A stretch of DNA of 64,000 nt from Ramlibacter pinisoli (GCF_009758015.1 NZ_WSEL01000007.1:17710-81709); one strand, 5' to 3'; numbered from the stretch's first letter, positions 55,078-63,843 are shown. Notes: generated from the sequence alone by a model not told the origin. A program made the numbers and translations.

Positions 55078-55161
55078 ATGTTCATCCACCGCACCTCCAT
55101 CACAGGCCGCTCGGACCGGGGAGCCTGGCCCTGGCGCAAGCCTGATCACGTGCGCACCTGA
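55078..55161 (+). CDS. trpL: putative tryptophan leader peptide
   Basis: A 27-codon open frame starting ATG 55078 and ending TGA 55161. Codons 17 and 19 are both TGG (Trp-Pro-Trp), 8 codons before the stop, in a protein with otherwise unremarkable composition. It lies between the trp promoter candidate and two hairpins upstream of trpE. That is the classic layout of transcription attenuation. There is no Shine-Dalgarno site, and the expected transcript start is nearly at the ATG, so translation may be leaderless. It is too short for standard gene calling and I found it by reading the leader. Confidence 0.6.
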   Translation: MFIHRTSITGRSDRGAWPWRKPDHVRT

Positions 55162-55163
55162 TT

Positions 55164-55203
55164 GCACGGGGCAGCCCGTGCCCCGCGTCCCGGCCCCCGG
55201 GAC
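55164..55203 (+). promoter_or_regulatory. candidate trp attenuator hairpins
   Basis: Directly after the leader stop lies GCACGGG-GCAG-CCCGTGC (55164-55181), with an alternative pairing CGGGGCA/TGCCCCG (55167-55173 with 55179-55185). Then comes GTCCCGG-CCC-CCGGGAC (55187-55203), followed by ATTTCCC. The last hairpin is a weak terminator (three U). The mutually exclusive pairings fit an attenuator but were not computed. Confidence 0.5.
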
Positions 55204-55255
55204 ATTTCCCTGAATGGAGCGGCCCGGCGCCGCGAGAGCTTGTGGAGGCTCATCC

Positions 55256-56755
55256 GTGATCACCGAACTCGAATTCAAGAGTCTGGCCCTGCAGGGCTAC
55301 AACCGCATCCCATTGATTGCGGAGGCCTTCGCCGACCTCGAGACCCCCCTGTCGCTGTACCTCAAGCTCGCGCATGCCAAGGGCAACGGGCGCCACAGCT
55401 TCCTGCTCGAATCGGTGGTCGGCGGCGAACGCTTCGGCCGCTACAGCTTCATCGGCCTGCCGGCACGCACCCTGTTGCGCGCCAGCGGCTTCGGCGCCGA
55501 TGCGGTGACCGAGGTGGTCACCGACGGCGAGGTGGTGGAGCGCGCCAAGGGCAACCCGCTGGACTTCGTCGCCGCCTACCAGGAGCGCTTCAAGGTTGCG
55601 CTGCGCCCCGGCCTGCCGCGGTTCTGCGGCGGCCTGGCCGGCTACTTCGGCTACGACGTGGTGCGCCACATCGAGAAGAAGCTGGCATCCGGCTGCCCGC
55701 CCGACACGCTGGGCTGCCCCGACATCCTGCTGCTGCAATGCGAGGAGCTGGCGGTCATCGACAACCTGTCGGGCAAGCTCTACCTCATCGTCTACGCCGA
55801 CCCCGGCAAGGCCGAGGCGTATGCCAACGGCAAGAAGCGGCTGCGCGAGCTGAAGGATCAGCTGAAGTATTCGGTGAGCGCGCCGCAGGTGCGCCAGACC
55901 CAGACCTACCCGGCCGAACGCGAATTCGCCAAGGCCAACTACCTGAAGGCGGTGGAGCGCGCCAAGGAGCTGATCGCCGCCGGCGACTTCATGCAGGTGC
56001 AGGTGGGCCAGCGCATCCGCAAGCGCTACACCGAGTCGCCGCTGTCGCTGTACCGGGCGCTGCGCTCGCTCAACCCGAGCCCCTACATGTACTACTACGA
56101 CTTCGGCGAGTTCCAGGTCGTGGGGGCCTCGCCCGAGATCCTGGTGCGCCAGGAGCAGACGCCCGAAGGGCAGAAGGTGACGATCCGCCCGCTGGCCGGC
56201 ACCCGCCCGCGCGGCGCCACGCCGGAGCAGGACAAGGCGGTCGAGCACGAGCTGGTGAACGACCCCAAGGAGCGCGCCGAGCACGTGATGCTGATCGACC
56301 TGGCGCGCAACGACATCGGCCGCATCGCGCGCACCGGCAGCGTGAAGGTGACCGAAGCCTTCGCCGTCGAGCGCTACAGCCACGTGATGCACATCGTGAG
56401 CAACGTCGAGGGCCTCCTGAACGAGGGCATGACCAGCATCGACGTGCTGAAGGCCACCTTCCCGGCCGGCACCCTGACCGGCGCGCCCAAGGTGCACGCG
56501 ATGGAGCTGATCGACCAGCTCGAGCCGAGCAAGCGCGGCCTGTACGGCGGCGCCTGCGGCTACCTCAGCTATGCGGGCGACATGGACGTCGCCATCGCCA
56601 TCCGCACCGGCATCGTCAAGGACCAGATGCTCTACGTCCAGGCCGCGGCGGGGGTGGTGGCGGATTCGGTGCCCGAACTGGAATGGAAGGAAACGGAAGC
56701 GAAGGCGCGGGCGCTGCTGCGGGCGTCGGAGCTGGTCGAGGAGGGGCTGGAATGA
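55256..56755 (+). CDS. trpE: anthranilate synthase component I
   Basis: A 499-aa enzyme converting chorismate and glutamine (via TrpG) to anthranilate. N-terminal residues include FLLESVVGGERFGRYSFIG, with an ELES-type Trp feedback site (LLESV). The catalytic C-terminal half has PLAGTRPRGATPEQD near 318, LIDLARNDIGRIARTG near 348 and GLYGGACGYLSYAGD near 428. GTG 55256 has GGAGG 7 nt upstream. It overlaps the next ATG (ATGA) of the GxxExxY gene, an unusual neighbour. Confidence 0.96.
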   Translation: MITELEFKSLALQGYNRIPLIAEAFADLETPLSLYLKLAHAKGNGRHSFLLESVVGGERFGRYSFIGLPARTLLRASGFGADAVTEVVTDGEVVERAKGNPLDFVAAYQERFKVALRPGLPRFCGGLAGYFGYDVVRHIEKKLASGCPPDTLGCPDILLLQCEELAVIDNLSGKLYLIVYADPGKAEAYANGKKRLRELKDQLKYSVSAPQVRQTQTYPAEREFAKANYLKAVERAKELIAAGDFMQVQVGQRIRKRYTESPLSLYRALRSLNPSPYMYYYDFGEFQVVGASPEILVRQEQTPEGQKVTIRPLAGTRPRGATPEQDKAVEHELVNDPKERAEHVMLIDLARNDIGRIARTGSVKVTEAFAVERYSHVMHIVSNVEGLLNEGMTSIDVLKATFPAGTLTGAPKVHAMELIDQLEPSKRGLYGGACGYLSYAGDMDVAIAIRTGIVKDQMLYVQAAAGVVADSVPELEWKETEAKARALLRASELVEEGLE

Positions 56756-57198
56756 AGACCGGGAACGGACAGCCTGACGCGGAAGGCGCAGACGAGGCGC
56801 AGAAGGCGCAGAACTTCGAGATGGAAAGGCCAGGCCTGTCGCACGCCATCATCGGCGCGGCGGTGGAGGTGCAAAAGGTCCTGGGAGTCGGGTTGCTCGA
56901 GAGTGCCTATGCCGGTGCGCTGGCCCATGAACTCGCCGAGCAAGGCCTGCGCTTCCGGCGCGACGTGGCGATCGAGGCGTCGTACAAGGGCACCAGCCTG
57001 GGCGTCGGCTACCGGGCCGATTTCATTGTCGAGGATGAGGTCATCCTCGAGCTGAAGGTGCTGGACACGGTGCTGCCCAACCACAAGGCGCAACTGCTGT
57101 CGTCCCTGCGCCTGGCGAATCTGAAGCTCGGTCTCCTGATCAACTTCAACGAGTTCCCCGTGACGCGCGGTGTCCACCGGGTGGTGAACAAGCTATGA
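56752..57198 (+). CDS. GxxExxY protein inserted between trpE and trpG
   Basis: A 148-aa protein of the GxxExxY family (PF13366-like), of unknown function. The name motif is GLLESAY near residue 44, preceded by [12 protein letters not shown], and the C-terminal part has [19 protein letters not shown], the nuclease-like beta-sheet core, ending [15 protein letters not shown] 56752 overlaps the trpE stop and has GGAGGGG upstream. The domain itself starts at [17 protein letters not shown] (ATG 56821). The extra 23 residues are encoded by three short direct repeats, so the extension is repeat-derived. Confidence 0.85.
   Translation: MKTGNGQPDAEGADEAQKAQNFEMERPGLSHAIIGAAVEVQKVLGVGLLESAYAGALAHELAEQGLRFRRDVAIEASYKGTSLGVGYRADFIVEDEVILELKVLDTVLPNHKAQLLSSLRLANLKLGLLINFNEFPVTRGVHRVVNKL
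56783..56811 (+). repeat. left repeat array of the GxxExxY cassette
   Basis: Three near-identical 9-mers, AAGGCGCAG (56783-56791), GAGGCGCAG (56794-56802) and AAGGCGCAG (56803-56811), lie inside the first codons of the GxxExxY frame. Their complement has the same TTCYGCG-like character as the right array downstream of the gene. Confidence 0.6.
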
Positions 57199-57235
57199 AC
57201 ATCCTGGTCGTCCTCTTTCGCGTCCTGCGCGAAAC

Positions 57236-57271
57236 CTTCGCGTCCTTCGCGTCCATCGGGTCCTTCGGGTC
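57236..57271 (+). repeat. right repeat array of the GxxExxY cassette
   Basis: Four 9-bp tandem units are seen: CTTCGCGTC, CTTCGCGTC, CATCGGGTC and CTTCGGGTC. They are preceded by CTTTCGCGTCCTGCGCGAAA at 57215-57234. They lie just after the GxxExxY stop and before the trpG ribosome site. Such CTTCGCGTC-like arrays accompany GxxExxY genes in my memory of other genomes. Confidence 0.65.
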
Positions 57272-57301
57272 CGGATGTCCGCATCCAGGCAGGAGCTCCA
57301 C

Positions 57302-57874
57302 ATGAAACTCCTGATGATCGACAACTACGACAGCTTCACCTACAACCTGGTGCAGTACTTCGGCGAACTGGGGGCGCAGGTGGAGGTGTTCCGCAACGAC
57401 GAGATCTCGGTGGCCGACATCGCGCAGCGCGCGCCCGACCGGCTGGTGGTCTCGCCCGGTCCGTGCTCGCCGGCCGAGGCCGGGATCTCGGTCGAGGCGA
57501 TCCGCCATTTCGCCGGCAAGCTGCCCATCCTGGGTGTGTGCCTGGGACACCAAAGCATCGGCGCCGCGTTTGGCGGCCGCATCGTCCGTGCCCAGCAGCT
57601 GATGCATGGCAAGACGAGCGAGATCACCACCACCGGCGAAGGCGTGTTCGCCGGCCTGCCGACCACCTTCACCGTCAACCGCTACCACTCGCTGGCGATC
57701 GAGCGTGGCACCTGCCCGCCGGAGCTGCGCGCCACGGCCTGGACGGCCGACGGCGAGATCATGGGCGTGCGCCACACCACCCTGCCGATCCAGGGCGTGC
57801 AGTTCCATCCCGAGTCCATCCTCACCGAGCATGGGCACGCGATGCTGAAGAACTTCCTCGAGCAGGCGCCATGA
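57302..57874 (+). CDS. trpG: anthranilate synthase component II (glutamine amidotransferase)
   Basis: A 190-aa class I amidotransferase supplying ammonia to TrpE. The catalytic Cys80 is in [15 protein letters not shown], and the His/Glu pair is in [12 protein letters not shown] near 170. The N terminus [19 protein letters not shown] is diagnostic. AGGAGCTCCAC precedes ATG 57302. It is separated from trpE by the GxxExxY cassette. The stop overlaps the next ATG. Confidence 0.96.
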   Translation: MKLLMIDNYDSFTYNLVQYFGELGAQVEVFRNDEISVADIAQRAPDRLVVSPGPCSPAEAGISVEAIRHFAGKLPILGVCLGHQSIGAAFGGRIVRAQQLMHGKTSEITTTGEGVFAGLPTTFTVNRYHSLAIERGTCPPELRATAWTADGEIMGVRHTTLPIQGVQFHPESILTEHGHAMLKNFLEQAP

Positions 57875-58917
57875 GCAGCGAGCGGCCGGTCGACCTGCGC
57901 AGCGACACCGTCACCCGGCCGACGCCGGCCATGCGTGCGGCGATGGCCGCCGCGCCGCTGGGCGACGACGTGTTCGGCGACGACCCCAGCGTCAACGCGC
58001 TGCAGGAGCGCATCGCCGGCCTGCTCGGCTTCGAGGCGGCGCTGTTCGTGCCGACCGGCACCCAGGGCAACCTGTGCGCCATCCTGTCGCACTGCCAGCG
58101 CGGCGACGAGTACATCGTCGGCCAGCAGCAGCACTGCTACCGCTGGGAGGGCGGCGGCGCGGCGGTGTTCGGCAGCGTGCAGCCGCAGCCGCTGGAGCAC
58201 GCGCCCGACGGCAGCCTGCCGCTGGCCGCGATCGAGGCCGCCATCAAGCCGGACGATCCCCACTTCGCCCGCACCCGGCTGCTGGCGCTGGAGGACACGC
58301 TGGGCGGCATGGTGATGCCGATGGCCTATCTGGAACAGGCCACGGCGCTGGCCCACGCCCGCGGGCTGGCGGCCCACCTGGACGGCGCGCGGCTGTTCAA
58401 CGCCGCGGTGGCGCAGGCCGGCAGCGGCGGCGACCCGCTGGCCGAGGCGCGCCGCATCGCGCGCCTGTTCGACTCGGTCTCGGTATGCTTCAGCAAAGGA
58501 CTGGGCGCGCCGGCCGGTTCGGCCCTGTGCGGTTCGCGCGAGTTCATCGCCCGGGCCCGCCGCATCCGCAAGATGGCCGGCGGCGCGATGCGCCAGGCCG
58601 GCGTGCTGGCGGCCGCGGCGGCGCATGCGCTCGACCACCACGTCGCGCGGCTGGCCCACGACCACGCGCTGGCGGCCCGGCTGGCCGACGGCCTGCGCGG
58701 CATTGATGGCCTGGCGGTCGAAACGCCGCAGACCAACATCGTGTTCGTCGACCTGGTCGGCCCGGCGCGCGAGCGCTCGGCCGCGCTGCTGGAACACCTG
58801 GCGCAGCACGGCGTGCTGGCCACCGGCCTGTACCGCCTGCGCTTTGCCACCCACCTCGACGTCGACGGCGCCGGCATCGACCGGGCGGTGGCCGCGGTGC
58901 GCCGCTTCTTCGCCTAG
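57871..58917 (+). CDS. ltaE: low-specificity L-threonine aldolase
   Basis: A 348-aa PLP enzyme splitting threonine to glycine and acetaldehyde. It starts [19 protein letters not shown], as is typical. The internal aldimine lysine is K209 in [13 protein letters not shown], and [15 protein letters not shown] and [12 protein letters not shown] are family blocks. ATG 57871 overlaps the trpG stop by 4 nt, so it is an integral part of the trp transcript though not a tryptophan enzyme. Confidence 0.92.
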   Translation: MSSERPVDLRSDTVTRPTPAMRAAMAAAPLGDDVFGDDPSVNALQERIAGLLGFEAALFVPTGTQGNLCAILSHCQRGDEYIVGQQQHCYRWEGGGAAVFGSVQPQPLEHAPDGSLPLAAIEAAIKPDDPHFARTRLLALEDTLGGMVMPMAYLEQATALAHARGLAAHLDGARLFNAAVAQAGSGGDPLAEARRIARLFDSVSVCFSKGLGAPAGSALCGSREFIARARRIRKMAGGAMRQAGVLAAAAAHALDHHVARLAHDHALAARLADGLRGIDGLAVETPQTNIVFVDLVGPARERSAALLEHLAQHGVLATGLYRLRFATHLDVDGAGIDRAVAAVRRFFA

Positions 58918-58926
58918 GGGCGCGCC

Positions 58927-59577
58927 ATGCCGGACGCCCACCAGCTGCTGCTGTTCATCGCCGCCGGCTGGCTGCTGAACCTGACGCCGGGGCCCGACGT
59001 GCTGTTCATCGTCACCACCTCGCTGCGCTCCGGGGCCAAGGCCGGCATCGTGGCCGGTCTCGGCATCACGGCCGGCTGCTTCGTGCACGTGATCGCCGCG
59101 GCGCTGGGCGTCAGTGCCCTGCTGGCCGCTTCGGCCACCGCCTTCGCCGCCCTCAAGTGGCTGGGCGCGGCCTACCTGCTGTGGATGGGATTCAAGCTGC
59201 TGCTGGCGCGCCAGCCGCGCGAACTGCACGACCTGCAGGCCCTGGCCGAGGCGCGGCCGCCGGTGCCGCTGCGCGCGGTGTTCCTGGGCGGCTTCTGGAC
59301 CAACGTGCTCAACCCCAAGGTGGCGATCTTCTTCCTGGCCTTCGTGCCGCAGTTCATCGCGCCCGACACCAGCGACAAGGCCGGCGTGTTCCTGCTGCTG
59401 GGCACCCTGTTCAACATCAACAGCGTGCCGGTCAATTCCGGCTGGGCGCTGGCCGCCGCCTGGATGGCCCGGCGCGAGGCCGTGCAGCGCGGCATGCGCT
59501 GGCTCGATCGCGCGGCCGGCGTGATGTTCGTCGCCTTCGGCCTGCGGCTCGCACTGGCCGACAATCCCACCCATTGA
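58927..59577 (+). CDS. LysE/RhtB-family amino acid exporter
   Basis: A 216-aa inner-membrane protein with about six hydrophobic segments. The N-terminal signature [20 protein letters not shown] (about 18-37) and [15 protein letters not shown] are those of the LysE/RhtB translocators for neutral amino acids. It lies between the threonine aldolase and trpD in the trp operon. A threonine, homoserine or aromatic amino acid substrate cannot be told from sequence. Confidence 0.9.
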   Translation: MPDAHQLLLFIAAGWLLNLTPGPDVLFIVTTSLRSGAKAGIVAGLGITAGCFVHVIAAALGVSALLAASATAFAALKWLGAAYLLWMGFKLLLARQPRELHDLQALAEARPPVPLRAVFLGGFWTNVLNPKVAIFFLAFVPQFIAPDTSDKAGVFLLLGTLFNINSVPVNSGWALAAAWMARREAVQRGMRWLDRAAGVMFVAFGLRLALADNPTH

Positions 59578-59590
59578 CGAGGAGAGCCCC

Positions 59591-60622
59591 ATGTCCATCA
59601 CCCCGCAGGAGGCGCTGCAGCGCACCATCGAGCACCGCGAGATCTTCCACGACGAGATGCTCAAGGTGGTGCGGGCGATCATGAGCGGCGAGCTGTCGCC
59701 GGTGATGACGGCCGCGCTCATCACCGGCCTGCGCGTCAAGAAGGAGACCATCGGCGAGATCACCGCCGCCGCCGAGGTGATGCGCGAGTTCTCGACCAAG
59801 GTCCACATCGCCGACAAGACGCACCTGGTGGACATCGTGGGCACCGGCGGCGACGGCTCGCACACCTTCAACATCTCGACCTGCTCGATGTTCGTGGCGG
59901 CGGCGGCCGGCGCCAAGGTGAGCAAGCACGGCGGGCGCAGCGTCAGCAGCAAGTCGGGCAGCGCCGACGTGCTGGAGAGCCTGGGCCTGAACATCAACCT
60001 GGCGCCCGAGGCCATCGCCCGCTGCGTGCAGGAGGTCGGCATCGGCTTCATGTTCGCGCCCAACCACCACCCCGCCATGAAGAACGTGGCGCCGGTGCGC
60101 AAGGAGCTGGGCGTGCGCACCATCTTCAACATCCTGGGTCCGCTCACCAACCCGGCCAGCGCCCCCAACATCCTGATGGGCGTGTTCCACCCCGACCTGG
60201 TGGGCATCCAGGTGCGGGCGCTGCAACGCCTGGGCGCCGAGCATGCGCTGGTGGTCTACGGACGCGACGGCATGGACGAGGTGAGCCTGGGCGCCGCCAC
60301 CATGGTGGGCGAGCTCCGGGACGGCCAGGTCAGCGAGTACGAGATCCATCCGGAGGACTTCGGCATGGCAATGGCGAGCAACCGCGCGCTCAAGGTCGAG
60401 ACGGCCGAGCAGTCCAAGGCGCTGCTGCTGTCGGTGCTGGACAACCAGCCGGGCGCCGCGCGCGACATCGTCGTCCTCAATGCCGGCGCGGCCCTGTATG
60501 CCGCCAACGTGGTGACCGGGATCGGCGAGGGCATCGCCCGGGCCCGCGAAGCGCTGGCCTCGGGGGCGGCGCGGGACCGGCTGGAGCGGCTGGTGGCGCT
60601 GTCGCGGCAACTGGGCGGCTGA
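59591..60622 (+). CDS. trpD: anthranilate phosphoribosyltransferase
   Basis: A 343-aa enzyme transferring phosphoribose to anthranilate. The PRPP-binding glycine-rich loop is [17 protein letters not shown] at about 79-95, and the second block [18 protein letters not shown] follows. The ATG 59591 has GAGGAGAG upstream. Full length. It restores the canonical trpD-trpC order 1.7 kb after trpG. Confidence 0.97.
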   Translation: MSITPQEALQRTIEHREIFHDEMLKVVRAIMSGELSPVMTAALITGLRVKKETIGEITAAAEVMREFSTKVHIADKTHLVDIVGTGGDGSHTFNISTCSMFVAAAAGAKVSKHGGRSVSSKSGSADVLESLGLNINLAPEAIARCVQEVGIGFMFAPNHHPAMKNVAPVRKELGVRTIFNILGPLTNPASAPNILMGVFHPDLVGIQVRALQRLGAEHALVVYGRDGMDEVSLGAATMVGELRDGQVSEYEIHPEDFGMAMASNRALKVETAEQSKALLLSVLDNQPGAARDIVVLNAGAALYAANVVTGIGEGIARAREALASGAARDRLERLVALSRQLGG

Positions 60623-60627
60623 CGACC

Positions 60628-61419
60628 ATGGCCGACATCCTGGACAAGATCGTCGCGGTCAAGCGCGAGGAAATCGCGGCGGCGCGCCGGAAGGTGCCGT
60701 TGGAGGCGATCCGCGCCGACGCCGAGAGCCGCGTGCTGACGCGCGACTTCGCCGGCGCCCTGCGCAGCAAGATTGCGGCCGGCCGCGCGGCCGTCATCGC
60801 CGAGGTGAAGAAGGCCAGCCCGAGCAAGGGCGTGCTGCGGGCCGACTTCGTGCCGGCCGACATCGCGCAGGCCTATGCCGAGCACGGCGCGGCCTGCCTG
60901 TCGGTGCTGACCGATCGGCAGTTCTTCCAGGGCCAGCCCGACTACCTGAAGCAGGCCCGCGCCTCCTGCGACCTGCCGGTGCTGCGCAAGGACTTCCTGG
61001 TCGATCCCTACCAGGTGTACGAGTCGCGCGCCATGGGCGCCGACTGCATCCTGCTCATCGCCGCCTGCCTCGACGACGGGCAGATGGCCGAGCTGGAGGC
61101 GATCGCGCGCAGCCTCGACATGGCCGTGCTGGTCGAAGTGCACGATGCGCAGGAGCTGCAGCGGGCCCTGAAGCTGCGCACGCCGCTGGTCGGCATCAAC
61201 AACCGCAACCTGCGCACCTTCGAGGTCACGCTTGACACCACGCTGGGCATGCTGGCCCAGGTGCCGGCCGACCGGCTGCTGGTCACCGAGTCGGGCATCC
61301 TGCAGCCGGCCGACGTGCGCCGCATGCGCGACGCCGGCGTCCACGCCTTCCTGGTCGGCGAGGCCTTCATGCGCGCGCCCGATCCCGGCGCCGCGCTGGC
61401 GGCGCTGTTCGGCGGCTGA
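60628..61419 (+). CDS. trpC: indole-3-glycerol phosphate synthase
   Basis: A 263-aa TIM-barrel enzyme closing the indole ring. Catalytic lysine and anion-binding blocks are [20 protein letters not shown] near 51-70, [20 protein letters not shown] near 117, and the C-terminal [20 protein letters not shown]. It stands alone, not fused to TrpF. It follows trpD by 5 nt, and ung begins 4 nt after its stop. Confidence 0.96.
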   Translation: MADILDKIVAVKREEIAAARRKVPLEAIRADAESRVLTRDFAGALRSKIAAGRAAVIAEVKKASPSKGVLRADFVPADIAQAYAEHGAACLSVLTDRQFFQGQPDYLKQARASCDLPVLRKDFLVDPYQVYESRAMGADCILLIAACLDDGQMAELEAIARSLDMAVLVEVHDAQELQRALKLRTPLVGINNRNLRTFEVTLDTTLGMLAQVPADRLLVTESGILQPADVRRMRDAGVHAFLVGEAFMRAPDPGAALAALFGG

Positions 61420-61423
61420 GCGC

Positions 61424-62179
61424 GTGGCGCAGGCGGCGCTGCCGTTTGACGCCGCGCCGCAGCGGCTGCTGCACTGGGACCCGGCGGCCGCACCGCTGGC
61501 GCCGGGCTGGCGGCCGCTGGTCGACGATTTCTTCGCCAGCGACAGCGGACAACGGCTGAGCGCCTACCTGCGCGAGCGCCTGGCCGCCGGCGCCGTGGTC
61601 TACCCGCCGCGGCCGCTGCGGGCGCTGGAGGAGACGCCGCTGGCGCAGGTCCACGCCGTCATCCTCGGGCAGGACCCGTACCACGGGCCGGGGCAGGCCG
61701 AGGGCCTGGCGTTCTCGGTGGCGCCGGGCGTGCGGCCCCCGCCCTCGCTGCGCAACCTGTTCAAGGAGCTGGGCTGTGGCGCCGGCCGGCCGTTCCCCGC
61801 CAGCGGCTCGCTGCTGCGCTGGGCGCGCCACGGCGTGTTGCTGCTCAACGCCAGCCTCACGGTCGAGGACGGTTCCCCCGGCAGCCATGCCCGCAAGGGC
61901 TGGGAAGAGCTGACCGATGCGGTGCTGGCCGAGGTGGCCGCCACCGCCAGTCCCTGCGCCTACCTGCTGTGGGGCGCGCATGCGCAAGTCAAGGCCGGGC
62001 TGATCGAGGCCACCGCGGCCGCGCACGGGCGGGCGGCGCTGGTGCTGCAGGCCAACCATCCCTCGCCCCTGTCGGCGTCCCGGCCGCCGGTGCCCTTCCT
62101 CGGCTGCGGCCATTTCGCGCAGGCGCGCAGCTGGCTGGCCGAGCGCGGCCAGGCCGGCTACTTCGACCAGCTCGACTAG
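61424..62179 (+). CDS. ung: uracil-DNA glycosylase
   Basis: A 251-aa base-excision repair enzyme removing uracil from DNA. The water-activating loop is VILGQDPYHGPGQAEGLAFS with Asp84, and the later HPSPLSASRPPVPFLG loop (leucine intercalation loop region) carries the active His. GTG 61424 is the start nearest to the trpC stop; no upstream ATG fits. Last gene of the trp run. Its TAG stop shares a CTAG with the convergent patatin gene. Confidence 0.94.
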   Translation: MAQAALPFDAAPQRLLHWDPAAAPLAPGWRPLVDDFFASDSGQRLSAYLRERLAAGAVVYPPRPLRALEETPLAQVHAVILGQDPYHGPGQAEGLAFSVAPGVRPPPSLRNLFKELGCGAGRPFPASGSLLRWARHGVLLLNASLTVEDGSPGSHARKGWEELTDAVLAEVAATASPCAYLLWGAHAQVKAGLIEATAAAHGRAALVLQANHPSPLSASRPPVPFLGCGHFAQARSWLAERGQAGYFDQLD

Positions 62180-63303
62180 CGCCGGCGCCGCCGGCTCAGC
62201 AGCTGGGCGAACCAGGGCCGGAAGCCGGTGCATTGCGGGGCCGCATCGGGCTGGCCCGACTGCAGGGCCACGCGGGTGTCGTCGAGGTAGTCGCCGCGGA
62301 TGTCGACGGTGCCGTGCCGGCCCAGGGCCTCGTAGTGCCGCTCCAGCCAGTGCCGCGCCGCCGCCTGGCCCAGGCCGAACAGCGCGTGGATCATGGCGGC
62401 GTCGGTCGAGTTGCGGGTGGAGCTGGGGTAGGCCCGGATCTGCTCGCCGCCGTCGATGCGGTGCATGCGCACGGTGCGGCAGGCGCTGCCGCCGAGCGCG
62501 CCGCGGGCGATCAGGCCGTTGACGAACTCGATGGTGCGCATCTGGGTCAGCAGGCTGGCGTTGAAGGTGATCTCGTTGATCCGGTCCACGATGTCGCTGG
62601 CCGCCTGCGGCGTGCCGGCCACCCGCAGCGGATTGAGCTGCACCAGCATCAGGTCGGCACTGTTGCAGTCCTGGATCAGGGGCGTGAGCGCCGGATTGGC
62701 CGCGTAGCCGCCGTCCCAGTAGGCCTCGCCGCCGATCTCGACTGCCTTGAACAGCAGCGGAAGGCAGGCCGAGGCCAGCACCGCGTCGGCGTCGAGGTGG
62801 CGGCCGGTGAACACCACCGCCCGGCCGGTGGCCACGTGGGTGGCCGACACGAACACCCGCAGCGGGCCGGCGGCAACGGCGGCGAAATCGACCGCTTCGG
62901 TGAGCAGGTCGCGCAGCGGGTTCAGGCCCAGCGGGTTGCTCTGGTAGGGCGAGACCGTGCCGCGCAGCGCCCCGGCCAGCCAGTCGCCGCGCGCCAGGCC
63001 CGGTGCCATGCCGCCCCAGAGCAGGCGCGCCCATTGGCGCTGCCAGGAGCCGAGCGCGTCCCAGGCGGCCACCTTCTGCCACAGCTGGGCCAGGGCGTCG
63101 CGCCCGCCCTGCCGTGGATCGGCGCCACGGGCGGCGGCGGTCGCGTAGCCGCTGGCCAGCACGACCGCGTTGACGGCGCCGGCGCTGGCGCCGCTCAGGC
63201 CTTCGATGGTGATGCGGGGGTCGGCCAGCAGGGTGTCCAGGACGCCCCAGGTGAAGGCGCCGTGGGAGCCGCCGCCTTGCAGGGCCAGGGTGAGGTGATG
63301 CAT
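62176..63303 (-). CDS. patatin-like phospholipase
   Basis: A 375-aa patatin-domain protein with the Ser/Asp catalytic dyad. The oxyanion loop LALQGGGSHGAFTWGVLD is at 6-23, the nucleophile S40 is in LSGASAGAV, and the catalytic Asp is in YWDGGYAANPALTP near 205. No signal peptide, so it is likely cytoplasmic or injected. Substrate not predictable; related proteins act as phospholipases A or are involved in PHA/lipid turnover. It reads away from the tRNA-tuf cluster. Confidence 0.9.
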   Translation of the reverse strand: MHHLTLALQGGGSHGAFTWGVLDTLLADPRITIEGLSGASAGAVNAVVLASGYATAAARGADPRQGGRDALAQLWQKVAAWDALGSWQRQWARLLWGGMAPGLARGDWLAGALRGTVSPYQSNPLGLNPLRDLLTEAVDFAAVAAGPLRVFVSATHVATGRAVVFTGRHLDADAVLASACLPLLFKAVEIGGEAYWDGGYAANPALTPLIQDCNSADLMLVQLNPLRVAGTPQAASDIVDRINEITFNASLLTQMRTIEFVNGLIARGALGGSACRTVRMHRIDGGEQIRAYPSSTRNSTDAAMIHALFGLGQAAARHWLERHYEALGRHGTVDIRGDYLDDTRVALQSGQPDAAPQCTGFRPWFAQLLSRRRRR

Positions 63304-63369
63304 GCGCGCCAGCTTGCAAGTTCCATGCGGCCGGCGTGCGACAACCCGACAGCTGCCTAGCGCCGCAGA

Positions 63370-63397
63370 TGACCACGCACGAGAAACATGGTATATT
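63370..63397 (+). promoter_or_regulatory. candidate promoter of the tRNA-tuf operon
   Basis: TATATT at 63392-63397 is a good -10, and TGACCA at 63370-63375 is a modest -35 at a 16-bp spacing. Transcription would start just before tRNA-Tyr at 63410. Stable RNA operons usually have a stronger -35, so this is provisional. Confidence 0.5.
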
Positions 63398-63409
63398 TCG
63401 AGGTTCGCC

Positions 63410-63495
63410 GGAGGGGTGCCCGAGTGGCTAAAGGGGGCAGACTGTAAATCTGTTGGCTTACGCCTACGCTGGTTCGAATCCAGCCTCCTCCACCA
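63410..63495 (+). tRNA. tRNA-Tyr (GTA)
   Basis: An 86-nt tRNA with encoded CCA. The acceptor GGAGGGG pairs with CTCCTCC, the T arm is GCTGG-TTCGAAT-CCAGC, the anticodon GTA is at 63444-63446, and a long variable arm is present as expected for tRNA-Tyr. First of three tRNAs before tuf. Confidence 0.95.
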
Positions 63496-63606
63496 ACCTC
63501 CTTGTAGAGGTCGGCGAGTGTGCATAGAGACCGAGTGGTAGTAGCTGAAGGACGCCCGCTGGCAATGGCTGGCGGGTCCGCCAGGGGCTCCTGAGTTGCG
63601 CCCGAT

Positions 63607-63680
63607 GCGGGTGTAGTTCAATGGTAGAACCTTAGCCTTCCAAGCTAATGACGCGGGTTCGATTCCCGCCACCCGCTCCA
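63607..63680 (+). tRNA. tRNA-Gly (TCC)
   Basis: A 74-nt tRNA with encoded CCA. The acceptor GCGGGTG pairs with the 3' strand CACCCGC, the anticodon stem is TTAGC/GCTAA around CTTCCAA, with anticodon TCC at 63639-63641, and the T arm is GCGGG-TTCGATT-CCCGC. Confidence 0.95.
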
Positions 63681-63733
63681 TTTCGGTCCGGTGCACCCGG
63701 CGTGCTTGCCCGAGAGGGCATGAAAAGAATTTC

Positions 63734-63808
<75 letters not shown>

Positions 63809-63843
63809 GTTGAAGTGATCGACTTTTTTCGGAAGGCGAGAAA

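Noticed and set aside
57205-57290. Tandem 9-bp repeats after the GxxExxY gene as a CRISPR array
   Set aside because: Units are 9 bp with no spacers, and no cas genes are near.
63542-63606. Possible extra tRNA or small RNA between tRNA-Tyr and tRNA-Gly
   Set aside because: The spacer has a GC hairpin (CCCGCTGGCAATGGCTGGCGGG) in part but no cloverleaf, T arm or CCA; it is probably a processing spacer.
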